From contig NC_060885.1 in NCBI RefSeq assembly GCF_014805685.1, positions 28,066,132 to 28,130,131 of the forward strand: a DNA stretch of 64,000 nucleotides. The letters run 5' to 3'. Shown here in pieces: positions 54,613 through 64,000 of the stretch (the first letter of the stretch is position 1; each line of letters begins with the position of its first letter). The stretch is from Silurus meridionalis. Taxonomy: Eukaryota > Chordata > Actinopteri > Siluriformes > Siluridae. The position numbers were made by a program, and so were the translations under genes. The notes under the pieces were generated by a model. It was given only the letters and a program-made list of their open reading frames with translations. It had not been told where the DNA came from and searched no databases.

Positions 54613-55589
54613 TGTAGTTAATTAAATAAATAAATAAAAAGACTTTAAATGTGTAACACTGACTTCTTTCAGTGCAAAGGTTAAATAAAAAGTTTAAGCT
54701 GTTTAAGACATGCTGCTGGATCTCAGCGATCTACTGCATGTGAGATTAATACTCTTTTATCAGTTTATATTGTGCATGTGCAAATGATCTGTGATTAAAG
54801 GGATTAATACAGTCTCACACACATCTGCATTTCATACAGAGGATATTGGTGTTGACCTCCAGGTTGTTTGTGTGTGTTAAAACTGACATTCAAATTTGAA
54901 TGATTTTGTATCTCATAAACCAGAGAAAATCACAAGTTAATTGAAACATTCACATTTCAGATCCATTGGTATTTATTATACCTACAGAGACATTTTCTTC
55001 TCACTGACATTTAGCTTTATTATTTATTCATTTATTATTATTTACTTTAACTGGATCCATGCTTGACATGACCAGCTGAAAATATAACAGTAAATAAGTG
55101 TATGTTGAAAATCTCACTGACTAAGAGCTTTGGCTCAGGTTTTGTTCACGATCGTGCAATCACCCGATATTTCTGTAAACTGCAGTGTGAGAGATCAAGT
55201 AATTCCCGCATTAAATGTGCTACATCGTATTAAATTTTATCCAAAAAAAAAAAGCAAAACCGAATGTCATGTATATACTGACTTGTGGCTATTAGCACCG
55301 ATAGCTGAAGTCTTCAGGCATTGTACACATCCATGCACTGTTGTTGCTCAAGCCTAGTCACTTACAGTATCTTCACATTTTGTTTTTATTTCAAATTTGA
55401 ATCTGACAGTCAGCGATGTAACGAAAACAGCAACAAATTCAGGTTTACTAAAAATGTATATAAATGTAAAGGTTTTGCACAAAAAGAATTTCAGACTGAT
55501 GTAAATGACAACATTAACGGCTCCAGGCAGTGTGTCATTAGTGGTGATGTACAGTGTGATAAGATTTGATTGACATTCAGTTATGTTTT
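54613..55589. other. Non-coding DNA
   Basis: AT-rich sequence; open frames of 75-82 codons on the plus strand have no recognisable content or splice context. Confidence 0.35.
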
Positions 55590-56690
55590 ATATATTCAGC
55601 AATGTGCAAAGGTTTTAAGCAGGTGTGGAAAAATGCTGTAAAGTGAGAAAGCTTTCAGAAATGATGAGTGTTAATAGTTCATTTTTATCAATGAACAAAA
55701 TTGAAAGTAACTGAACAAAAGAAAAATCCAAATCAAATCAGTGTTTGGTGAAAAACAGCATAAAATCTTGCACACAGTCTATGAAGGAAATCGGCAGGTA
55801 GTTTGTTACAAACATCTTTTAGAACTAAGCACAGATCATCTGTGGATTAATTCAGACTCAAATACTTTTGTCTCTTCATGTAATCTAAGACAGACAGAAT
55901 GATGTTGAGATCAGGATTGTTCTTCTCTACACTGAAGATTGTTCTTTAATGACATTGGCTGTCTGTCTGGGGTCCTTGTTCTGCTTCAGAATAAATTTGG
56001 GCCCAATCACACACCTCCCTGATGGTACTGCCTAATAAAGAAGTATTTGCATTTCTGTATTTCCCACTATAGAGGAAAAAATGTATCATGACCAAATTTC
56101 CAACTCCATTTGCAAAAATGCAGCTTCAAACTTGCATGAAACCTCCACCATGCTTCACTATTGCCTGTGGACACTCATTTTTGTGCTGCTTTCCAGCACT
56201 CCAGGAAACAACTTGCCTCCTTCTACAGCTGCATTTTTTTTAGATTTTGACTCAGTCCAGAGCACCTGCTGCTATTTTACTATTTTACAGAGTTGAGTTA
56301 CCAAGCCAGACTTCTCCAGTAAATGGGTATGCCTGGGTCCTACTGGTTTCTTCCAGTTCTTTGCTGATGGCACTGCTGGACATCTTCTGATGTTGAAGGG
56401 CAGTAAGCATGATGTCTTTTATCTGCTGCATTAAGTTTCCATGACCGATCACTGCGTCTACCCTCCTCAACATTGACCATATTATTGTGCTTCTTCACAA
56501 TAGCTTGAAGAACACATCTTGAAACCCCAATCTGCTTTCAGATCTTGCCTTGGAGAGACCTTGCTCATGCAGTATAACTACCTTGTGTCTTGTTGCTCTG
56601 CTCAGTCTTGCAATGGTTTAGGACCTGTGATGCGGAACTGTCTTCCACAACCTCACCTTAGTAGCAGAGTTTGACTTTTACTCAATTAGA
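55590..56690 (-). mobile_element. Tc1-like transposon relic
   Basis: The minus strand carries a degenerate transposase: IMLTALQHQKMSSSAISKEL near 56420-56360 (second DNA-binding helix region), and farther on sequence corresponding to the DDE domain, readable only in pieces between 56270 and 55880. GGGCCCAATCACACACCTCC and TCCACCATGCTTCACTATTG are typical of this Tc1 family. Many stops and indels; inactive. Confidence 0.7.
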
Positions 56691-57699
56691 TTAAAGCACC
56701 TACACAGCTGTTTTTTTTCACTAAATGACTGGGTTTCAAGTAGCGTATTAATATGATGAAGCAAATCTACCAAGAAGGTGCTAATAATAATCATACACCA
56801 GACTCTCATCCTACAAAATGGGCAAAAGTAAGACCTGAAAGCCGAAGGGTGGTCATACCAAATACTGGTTTTATTTAGATTTTTCTCCTGTTTGCTCACT
56901 TTGCAATTTGTAAATTGATAAACAATTAAAATGTGCATTTTTGCAAATTAGTATTTTGCATAGTACTACAGGTTTGAAAAATGAAATTGATTCTGACAGC
57001 CAATTTGAGTTTGTAAGAGAGTAGCTGCCATTGTATACATGTTTCTGACCACACACACAAACACACACAGACATACACAGCTTGATCTATAAATTCCTCC
57101 CTTTTCTGGCCTAAAGAGGAGTTTTCCCTGTGGGTCATAATGGGTAAGCGTGTAAGCAGATAGAAGGAAGGGTGTGTGTGCGCTTTTGTGTGTGTGGGTG
57201 GGGAGGTTAGAGTCGGTAAATAAAGGAAAAAGGTACTTAAAATAAATAATATTACTGAATCTGTTGTCTGTAAGAGAAACACTATTTTTCCTTGTTCCTG
57301 TATCTGTGCTGATGCTTTCTGGCCTTGTCCTGGTTCTCGTTCTGTGTAGGTCAACGTGAATGTTCTGGGAAGAACGTTCCTGGTGTTGGCCAGAGAACTC
57401 TGCATCAATGCTCTTGAGCAAACTGATTGCGCAACCTGATGCTCGCGAGTCATGCCAGATCAGATCCAGTGCGACTGTCCAGAGGTTAGCAAACAGTTTA
57501 TACAATAGCACTTCATTTTACTAAACCATTTTCACATGATGAGGATTTTACAGTGCTTTTTGCTTACCGTGCTGATGTTTCGCCTTCATCCGTGACACCA
57601 GTGTGCTTTCTTTTCCTGCTGCTGGTTGACCCTGTACACTCTGCCCTTTCGCAAACGACGGTGTTATCTTGCTACCATGCTAAGTCATAACTTGAGTCA

Positions 57700-57805
57700 A
57701 GTCAAGTGGCTTTTATGGTCATTTTTACTATACACAGTGGTACACAGTAAAAACGAGACAACGTTCCTCCAAAACCCTGGTGCTACACTAAACAAGCCCA
57801 ACTCT
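57700..57805 (-). mobile_element. Rex/CR1-like LINE 3' tail
   Basis: GTCAAGTCAAGTGGCTTTTATGGTCATTTTTACTATA and CCTGGTGCTACA form the inverse of the 3' UTR end seen at 21970-22060. The RT part of the same family starts at 57995. Confidence 0.7.
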
Positions 57806-57908
57806 ATCGATACCGGCATTTGTTGAAAATGAATTCGGTTTTATTTACCCTAGTTTCAACCAAACACATTGATGTACAAACTGATGTAAAATTGTATTCC
57901 GGTGTGTA

Positions 57909-57911
<3 letters not shown>

Positions 57912-57942
<31 letters not shown>
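57912..57942. repeat. (TG)n microsatellite
   Basis: About 15 TG units. Confidence 0.9.
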
Positions 57943-57943
<1 letters not shown>

Positions 57944-57994
57944 AACGTCTCTAGGTTACGTATGTAACCCTAGTTCCCAGAGAGAACGAGACGT
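57943..57994. repeat. DIRS-associated terminal repeat motif
   Basis: AACGTCTCTAGGTTACGTATGTAACCCTAG, a near-palindrome around TTACGTATGTAA, followed by TTCCCAGAGAGAACGAGACG. I associate this with the ends of fish DIRS-like elements. That link is from memory and not tested. Confidence 0.4.
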
Positions 57995-59060
57995 GCGGGT
58001 GGAAGCTGTGTCTTGATGTGCCTCATGACGAGCCTCTCGAAGCACTTCATCACAATGGGTGTGAGTGCAACGGGACGATAGTCATTGAGGCAGGAGTCAG
58101 TCGACTTCTTAGGCACGGGAATGATGGTTGTCGTCTTGAAGCCCGTAGGAACAGTGGCGCTGCTCAGGAAGATGTTGAAGATGTCGGTGAACACATCTGC
58201 TAGCTGTTGTGCACATTCTCTGAGCACTCTGCCAGGAATGTTGTCTGGTCCAGCAGACTTCCGTGGGTTAACTCTGCATAGAGTTTTACTCACTTCAGCT
58301 GTGGTTAGACAGAGCACCTGGTCACTGGGAGGAGGGATGGTTTCGCTCGCCACCATGTTGTTCTGCACCTCGAACCGTGCGTAGAAGTCGTTCAGCGCAT
58401 CTGGGAGGGAGGCGTCACGGTCACAAGCAGGTGATGTTGTGTTGTAGTTCATGATCACCTGGATGCCCTGCCATATGTGCGCCGGGTGTCTCCGCTATCC
58501 TGGAAGTAGCTGTGAATTCTCTTGGCGTGTGTGTGCTTCGCCTCTCTGATGAAGGCGGAGTCTCTTGTTTTTAGCAGCGCACGCACCTTGGCGGTCATCT
58601 ACGGCTTCTGGTTGGAGAGAGTAGTGATGGTCTTGGAGATAGTCACGTCATCAATGCACTTGCCGATGTAGCTGGTCACTGTTGACGTGTACTCCACCAA
58701 GTTGATGAAATCGCTGTTGGTTGCAGCTTCCCTGAACATATCCCAGTCAGTGCATTCAAAGCAGTCCTGGAGAGCAGACATGGATCCTGCTGGCCAGGTT
58801 CTCACCTGCTTTCGAGCTGGTCTTGAACGCCTGCTGAGTGGTCTGTATGCTGGGATCAGCATAACGGAGATGTGGTCCGAGTACCCGAGGTGGGGCGGGG
58901 CTTCGCCCGGTATGCACGGTATGTTTGTGTACACAACATCCAGCATGTTTTCTCCTCTGGTTGCAAAGTCCACATTCTGATGAATTTTGGGAAGCACAGT
59001 CCTGAGATTTGCATGATTAAAATCTCCGGCGACAATAAACAATCCGTCATTGCCACCATT
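57995..59060 (-). mobile_element. Rex/CR1-like LINE, endonuclease and RT start
   Basis: The minus strand reads [20 protein letters not shown] (endonuclease GDFN motif, near 59035), [19 protein letters not shown] (SDH motif, near 58890), then [20 protein letters not shown] and [20 protein letters not shown] (RT start, near 58250-58050). It stops near 57970 before the catalytic FADD. Frames are broken between 58600 and 58460. The same family is at 20618-22060. Confidence 0.82.
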
Positions 59061-59097
59061 GGGGGGGCCTCATGTGGAGGAGGCCGAGTGGAATTAC

Positions 59098-59142
59098 ACT
59101 GGAGCAGCAGCTTCTGGAACTGGAGCAGCAGCTTCTGGAACT
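59098..59142. repeat. 21-bp tandem duplication
   Basis: CTGGAGCAGCAGCTTCTGGAA occurs twice in direct succession. The region is open on the plus strand for about 90 codons, without recognised homology. Confidence 0.85.
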
Positions 59143-59169
59143 ACTTTACGGTGAGTGGCTGGCCTTCTC

Positions 59170-59950
59170 TTACCCTCCTGACTGCAGTGAGGATGACTTC
59201 GATCCGGGCGGGAGACAACCATGCCCGCAACCTGGCCGAGTCCCACAACACGCCCAGAAAAGTGGTTCTCTGCACTCTTTCCAGCGTTCAGTCATGCAGG
59301 CGAGAACGACATCTCGATGCCGAACTGCCTGGTGCTCTGAATAAGCCAATATCAACCAATCGACCAAATGCGGACCCCTGGAGCCGCAGCGGGGTCATCG
59401 CTGCATCCACGCATTTTGTGAAGGTACGGGGTGAGAGTGCTAGGCTGAACGGGAGGAAAACTGAAGCCTGAAACTGAGCCTCATAAATGAGCGGTTCAAG
59501 GAGCGAAGATCCAGAATGGGACGCAACCCGCCATCCTGCTTTGGAACAACGAAGTACGGGCTGTAGTAGCCTGACTCTCAAACCTTGGAAGGAAACCACC
59601 TTGATGGCCCGTTTCCCCAGGAGAGTGCGCACCTCTTGTTCCAGGACCAGAGCCTGCTCGGGTCCCACCAGGGTGGGACACAACCTGTTGAACCGGGAAG
59701 GAGAAGACGCAAACTGAATCGCGTAGCCCTTCTGTACAGTACGCAGGACCCACTGGGAGACTTTTCAGGTGGAAAGACGGGGAGCGAACCGCTGAAGGGA
59801 GGCTGCGCCCTGAAGCACGTCTCGTGGCAGGGCTAACAGCCCTTCTGGCCCCGAACGGCCGGGCAGGTCTCCCCCATCCATATCGAGACTTTGAGTGGAA
59901 GTGAAGGGAGACGCTCGCTGGAGGGGGCCGTGCTCTGAAGCACATCTTGT
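59170..59950 (-). mobile_element. DIRS-like retroelement RT remnant
   Basis: The minus strand carries GPEQALVLEQEVRTLLGKRA near 59660-59600, then LALSPRTFTKCVDAAMTPLR near 59430-59370, and DWLILAYSEHQAVRHRDVVL near 59355-59300. These are the RT blocks of fish DIRS elements, tyrosine-recombinase retrotransposons. Part of the RT between the first two blocks, and the catalytic pair before DWLIL, are lost or out of frame. No tyrosine recombinase was seen. The neighbouring 59950-60160 region may be its gag-side sequence. Confidence 0.7.
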
Positions 59951-60189
59951 GGCAGAGTCAACAGCCTGGTCTTCTGGTGGTGCGGGAGAGGGACAGGCAC
60001 AGTAGCATGAGGTGAACACCGTCCCACCAACCGTAGGCCATCAGGACCTACGCACCACAGCCCGTTTGTTGGAGGAGAGGGTGACCTTCAGGTCAGCCTG
60101 CTCCTTCTTGGGCTTCTGTTTCTGGGTCTCTCGCCAACCGGCGCTTATCCACGCACCCACCGCTATATACATATACACAGATTATGCAT

Positions 60190-60662
60190 AACATTATAAT
60201 CACCTTCCCAATATGGTGTTGGTCCTCCTTTTGTTGCCAATACAGACCCGACCTGCATTAACATCATTAACTCCCTTAGCAGTTTGAGCTACAGGAGCTC
60301 ATCTGTTGGATCGGATCACACTGACCTCAATCCGTATATCAACCAACCACTGTTCCTTTTTTGGACTACTTTTGATAGATGCTGACCACTGCCGACCAGG
60401 AACATTTCACAAGAGCTGCAGTTTTGGAGATGCTTTGACCCAGTCATCTAGCCATCCCAATTTGGCCCTCGTCAAATTTGCTCAAATCCTTAAGCTTGCC
60501 CATTTTTCCTGGTCCTAACACGTCAGCTTTGATGACAAATTGTTCACTTGCTGCCTAATATATTCCACCAACTAGCAGGTGCCAGGATGCAGAGATTATC
60601 AGTGTTATTCTCTTTGCTGCTCAGAACGTTATAATGTCAATGTTATGCCTGTTCGGTGTACA
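60190..60662 (-). mobile_element. DNA transposon relic, copy 2
   Basis: Inverted relative to 30295-30719 and better preserved. The ends GCATAACATTATAATCACC (60186) and ATAATGTCAATGTTATGCCTG (ending near 60652) are partly inverted repeats. Non-coding as it stands. Confidence 0.65.
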
Positions 60663-61324
60663 TACTGTATATTGTATAGTAGTGTAAATTGCTCTGTTTT
60701 GCTAAATTGTGTTTTGTAATGTTTTAAATGATTAACAAAATACAGTACACTACCCCATACTGATCACCATTCTTTAAAACCCCTGGGTAGGCTAGGCCAC
60801 GCCCCAACTTTTTATTCAAGTTACAATGGGGTCAAACACATACATTTTTATTATCAGAAGAAAATTCCCAAAAATGCCCATCCTGTCACAATCCAATGTG
60901 TATTAAACATATTTTGCTGGAATCTATTTCTTCTTATTCTGTTGATCCTTTTGTAAAGGTTTTTAATCAAGTTAATCCAAATTTAGTAAAAAAATTTAAA
61001 TAAAAAATCTTAAACATTTTAGTTCTTTCGAAATGAACATAGCCATAAAAGCTGGCATTGCATTTAGAAGAAAAAAAAGTAAAATTGCAACTTGTAACTT
61101 GTATAAATCAAGCCGCCTAAACCAATTAGTGTAAAACCGTTTGCATAAAACGAATAGTGTTCAGCCAGATGTGCCAATCACATTTTGTGATTCTTTTCTC
61201 CAGCATTCGGTTAGGGATCTTCCTCAGATGTTACCCCATGGCCAAGTTGTTCAGAAACATAGCATGAAGTGCACCGTCTGCATTTACAGTACAAAAATAC
61301 AGTGTTATACACCTGAACTGTTAT
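60663..61324. other. Non-coding DNA
   Basis: AT-rich, with no recognised feature. Confidence 0.35.
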
Positions 61325-61789
61325 TGTCAGGGATCCACCTGCCACGCCCCCCCTGGGTAGCTGTCACGCTGCCTTCGCTCTGCCGCTTCCGGCTTTGATT
61401 CCCGACACCTGTGACTCGTTAACCATACAACTATATAAACTCACGCTCCCGATTCACAGGCTGTCGGTTCTTGAAGGTCATGCTGGTAATCGCCTGGATT
61501 CCGTACCGCCAGCATTCCCCGCTGGTTCCATCTCCTGACTCCATCTCCTAGGATTATACTTTCGTTGTGGATTACCCTTTTGCATTTGAGTTTACTTTTC
61601 TTTCGGATATTACTTTCCTTTTGGATATTACTTTCCTTTTGGTTATTATCCCCACACGGATTATACCCGCATTCAGGGCTCATCACGCTTCACGGCACGT
61701 ACTTAACTCAAGACGTATGTATGTGTTTTTGTGAAGAGACTAATAAAGAATGATTGAGTTACTTCCGCTTCGTGTTCGCCACCCTGACA
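61325..61789 (+). mobile_element. Solo LTR (gypsy-like) with 5-bp TSD
   Basis: TGTCAGGGATCCACC...CCACCCTGACA is a 465-bp LTR with short inverted ends. The identical pentamer GTTAT flanks it (61320-61324 and 61790-61794). It has a TATA box (CTATATAAACTC, near 61431) and a polyadenylation signal (AATAAAG, near 61742), in the order expected for a plus-strand LTR. No internal region is present. Confidence 0.92.
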
Positions 61790-61829
61790 GTTATATACAT
61801 ACATAACACTGTAATGTAATTTTAATAAT

Positions 61830-62200
61830 ACAATTTCATGTTAAACCATTTAAAATATCAGACACTACACCATTCTAAACATCTGTGCAGGAAGTTTTAT
61901 TTAAATTTAAATTACATTTTTAAACTCCTTGCATCAGTCTAGGTCCTTGACGATGTCAGAGAAGGGTACTCTTCTGGCTTTTATGCCAGCTGCTATTTCT
62001 CATGAGGCACTCGGCTGCAAATTTACACACACACACACACACACACACAGTCGAGTAGTTTTCTTTAAAAAATAAATAAATAAATGAAATAAATAAATAA
62101 GAAGAAAAAGGAAGTCATTTCTGCAACATACGATTGACCTGAGCGATTCCTGCCTCCCATTCATACACGCACAAACACACACACACACCAGAAAATTTCA
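61830..62200 (-). pseudogene. Diverged inverted copy of 53727-54165
   Basis: The minus strand aligns with the coiled-coil exon region: TTGCAGAAATG-CTTCCTTTTTCTT, AGAAAACTACTCGACT then (TG)n, AATTTGCAGCC-AG, TTCTCTGAC, and AACTTCCTGCACAGATGTT..AGAATGGTGTAGTGTCTGA. The intronic flanks match better than the exons, whose reading frame is lost here. Confidence 0.75.
62022..62049. repeat. (CA)n microsatellite
   Basis: Short CA run, the counterpart of the (TG)n at 53850. Confidence 0.85.
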
Positions 62201-62456
62201 ATTCATCAGAGTTGTCAGTTAATCAGCATCGACAGTTGATTGCTGGAACTATCAGTAAAAATCCATCCCACGTGTCTGAGAAGGTCTGCTGTCGTTATAC
62301 AGTACGAGTGCGGTGTCTAGAGGTGAATTCCTGACGCCACAAGCAGTATGTGGGTATGCTTCTTAATGCCAAGAGGAGCCGATTTACTAGACACCATGCA
62401 CACCAGCTTTCTCCATTTCTCCAGTTTGAGACGTAATCATTTTAAATAATAAATTA

Positions 62457-62650
62457 GAACTAGAACTAGATATGGACCATGTTATACTTGAATTGCTTGG
62501 GGATAACAGGATTAGTTTCCCTTGTATCATTTTTTATTGCAATTTGCTCTTATTATTTATTCAATTTGAATATAACTTTGTTGGTTATTGTTATTGTTGG
62601 TTTCAGTTGAAATTCATGTCTTTTTTATCTCAATAGTTGTAAATATAATT
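62457..62650. repeat. Segment duplicated at 28667-28858
   Basis: Direct-orientation copy of the sequence next to the KIF15-like last exon, starting CTAGAACTAGATATGGACCATG and ending CTCAATAGTTGTAAATATAAT. Confidence 0.85.
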
Positions 62651-62699
62651 CATATATTCATATTTATTTCTTTGCGCACATTTTCATTTTTTGGTACTT

Positions 62700-63735
62700 T
62701 TTTTATTGTTTATTTTAAGAGTAAAGTTCAGTACTATTTTACATGGTTTATTATTGTATAATCGACTATTCGGCAGATACGATCCAAACTAGCAGTCGGT
62801 AAAATCGGTTAGGCATGTAATGGTATTATCGATTTAGTGGTCTCGCAATAGCAATATTGTCTCGATATCATTGTGGTCACATGACAGCATAAAACAATAG
62901 TTTTTTTTTTTTCAGCCCAGTGAGTGAAGGGAAGCTTCACTCAAACTCCCATTCGACCCACATGTGCCTATCATTCTTTAAGCTCTGCTACCTCTACAGA
63001 GTGATGTAGAAATTGTGGATGCTAAAGCGAATTTTGAATCTGAAGTGTGGAAGCATTTTGGTTTCCCAGTGAAAAGATACGATAAAGAAGAAAAGGTGAC
63101 CGAAAGACAAAAAAAAAAAATATGCAGACAATGCCACACTGTGGTAAAATGCATGCCGGGGAATACGACCAACATAAAGAGCCACTTGTTCAAATAATCA
63201 CCCTGATAGGAGGAATAAAATCCAGCCCGGCCCAAAAGACTATAAAGGAAGCATTTACAACCTCACTCCCTCAGAACAGACATCACAAGCTGCATCAGTT
63301 CATACATAGACAAACACCCACAGGTGGTGGACAACGAAGGTTTTAAGAAGTTAGTAAACATGCTGGAGCCAAAGTGTAAAATTCCGTCACAGCCATACTC
63401 TAGTTAAACGATATTACCAGCTGACCATAGTCCATAAAGTGCATCACAGATGGGTGGACTTCAAGAGCTACTCAGAGCTTTGTTTGCATAGTGAATGTTA
63501 TTTTATGTTCATTTCATTTTATACTATATTATATATTTTTACTGTTATGATTAGAGGATAAAGAAATATGACACGATTAATTTGTACATCAGTATAATGC
63601 ACAATCATTGGTTAATAAATACTTATGGCACTTTTTCCACATCTTCGTTTGTCTTAGAGCAATAAATATTGCGAACTTTATACTGAGGTTTAATCGTACT
63701 GTGAGATATTTTTTATATGTTTAAATCCTTACCAT
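62700..63735 (+). mobile_element. ZBED-type hAT element with BED finger, deleted
   Basis: A plus-strand frame at 63015-63197 encodes a BED zinc finger: SEVWKHFGFPV, then ICRQCHTVVKC (Cys pair) and NTTNIKSHLFK, with a stop where the last ligand is expected. A jump leads to SCISSYIDKHPQVVDNE-type transposase C-terminal text around 63280-63360 in shifted frames; the DDE core is missing. The right end near 63735 reads CATCAGTCGACCTCTA. The 63265-63735 part repeats, inverted, at 50405-50870. It lies between two halves of the duplicated KIF15-like segment. Confidence 0.75.
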
Positions 63736-63847
63736 CAGTCGACCTCTATTAATTAGTATATCTTTAGCCAGATAAATATCTAGTTGAGAAATTAGAAATG
63801 ATATCTCACACACTACATAGTATCTTAAGCATCGTGTTTTGATTTAC

Positions 63848-64000
63848 CGTGTTTTTGCTGAGCTTGGTGCTCTGTGCAAACTGCAACATGGACAGAGACT
63901 CTTCAATACAGTTGGATCCTGGGTGGACGTTAGCAATGATGTAAGTTTTAGCATTGCCTCCAAGAGAATCTTATCATACACACAGCCATGTTCAGGTCAC
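63848..64000 (-). pseudogene. Second copy of KIF15-like motor exon
   Basis: On the minus strand from about 63970: SLGGNAKTYIIANVHPGSN, then EESLSMLQFAQSTKLSKN and a GTAAAT donor at 63847. It matches 28971-28859 nearly base for base, with ACG to ATG (T to M) and GCC to ACC (A to T) changes. Unlike the first copy it retains the donor. The acceptor side reads ATAAG instead of ATAG. It continues past the window edge, so it could belong to the real kif15 or to another copy. Confidence 0.78.

Noticed and set aside
56926..57511. Two overlapping frames of about 180 codons on the minus strand
   Set aside because: Low-complexity text (Thr/His and Cys-Val runs from CA/TG repeats), overlapping frames with no recognised domain. 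The region stays unexplained.

Overview
The window looks like a teleost fish chromosome segment. It is AT-rich, has long introns, and is dominated by fish-type repeats: Tc1/mariner, hAT, RTE, L1, L2 and Rex/CR1-like LINEs, a DIRS remnant, Ty3/gypsy LTR elements and tRNA-derived SINEs. No bacterial-style gene organisation, operon or CRISPR array is present.

Host genes, left to right. (1) tmem234 lies on the minus strand (7312 to 4260). Its five coding exons can be joined without a lesion into a 141-residue four-helix membrane protein. (2) A B7-family immunoglobulin receptor (VTCN1/CD276-like) is on the minus strand from 27000 to 12717. It has a signal-peptide exon, an IgV exon, an IgC exon and a transmembrane/tail exon; the two Ig exons each carry a frame-breaking indel as read here. 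(3) A KIF15-like kinesin motor fragment is on the minus strand (30270 to 28859), with a premature stop and a mutated switch I; one of its exons recurs at the right window edge (63848-63970). (4) One exon of an IFI27/ISG12-like gene is on the minus strand (36118 to 35904). (5) Short coiled-coil coding exons on the plus strand (53595-54005) could not be named.

Mobile DNA by region. 1-10 kb: an L1 relic lacking its reverse transcriptase, a complete non-autonomous hAT with 8-bp target duplication, and an RTE LINE interrupted by a 52-bp foldback. 20-28 kb: Tc1, Rex-like LINE, gypsy integrase relic, nested MITEs and the 3' half of an RTE LINE. 30-34.5 kb: three DNA transposons and a gammaretrovirus-like endogenous relic recognised by an 18-nt tRNA-Pro primer site. 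36.9-50.0 kb: one 13-kb nest in which an old hAT holds a second hAT, which in turn holds a defective Ty3/gypsy element (tRNA-His primer site) and a 2.6-kb insert carrying a tandem array of tRNA-like units. 50-64 kb: an L2 LINE fused to a GC-rich minisatellite, a Tc1 relic, Rex-like and DIRS remnants, a solo LTR, and segments present elsewhere in the window as direct or inverted copies.

Nothing here amounts to a demonstrated new biological system. The most original signals are the tRNA-like tandem array (37.8-39.1 kb), the precisely datable nested insertions, the KIF15-like segmental duplication and the fold-back in the RTE element. All calls rest on reading motifs, splice sites, terminal repeats and target duplications by eye; no database search was run.
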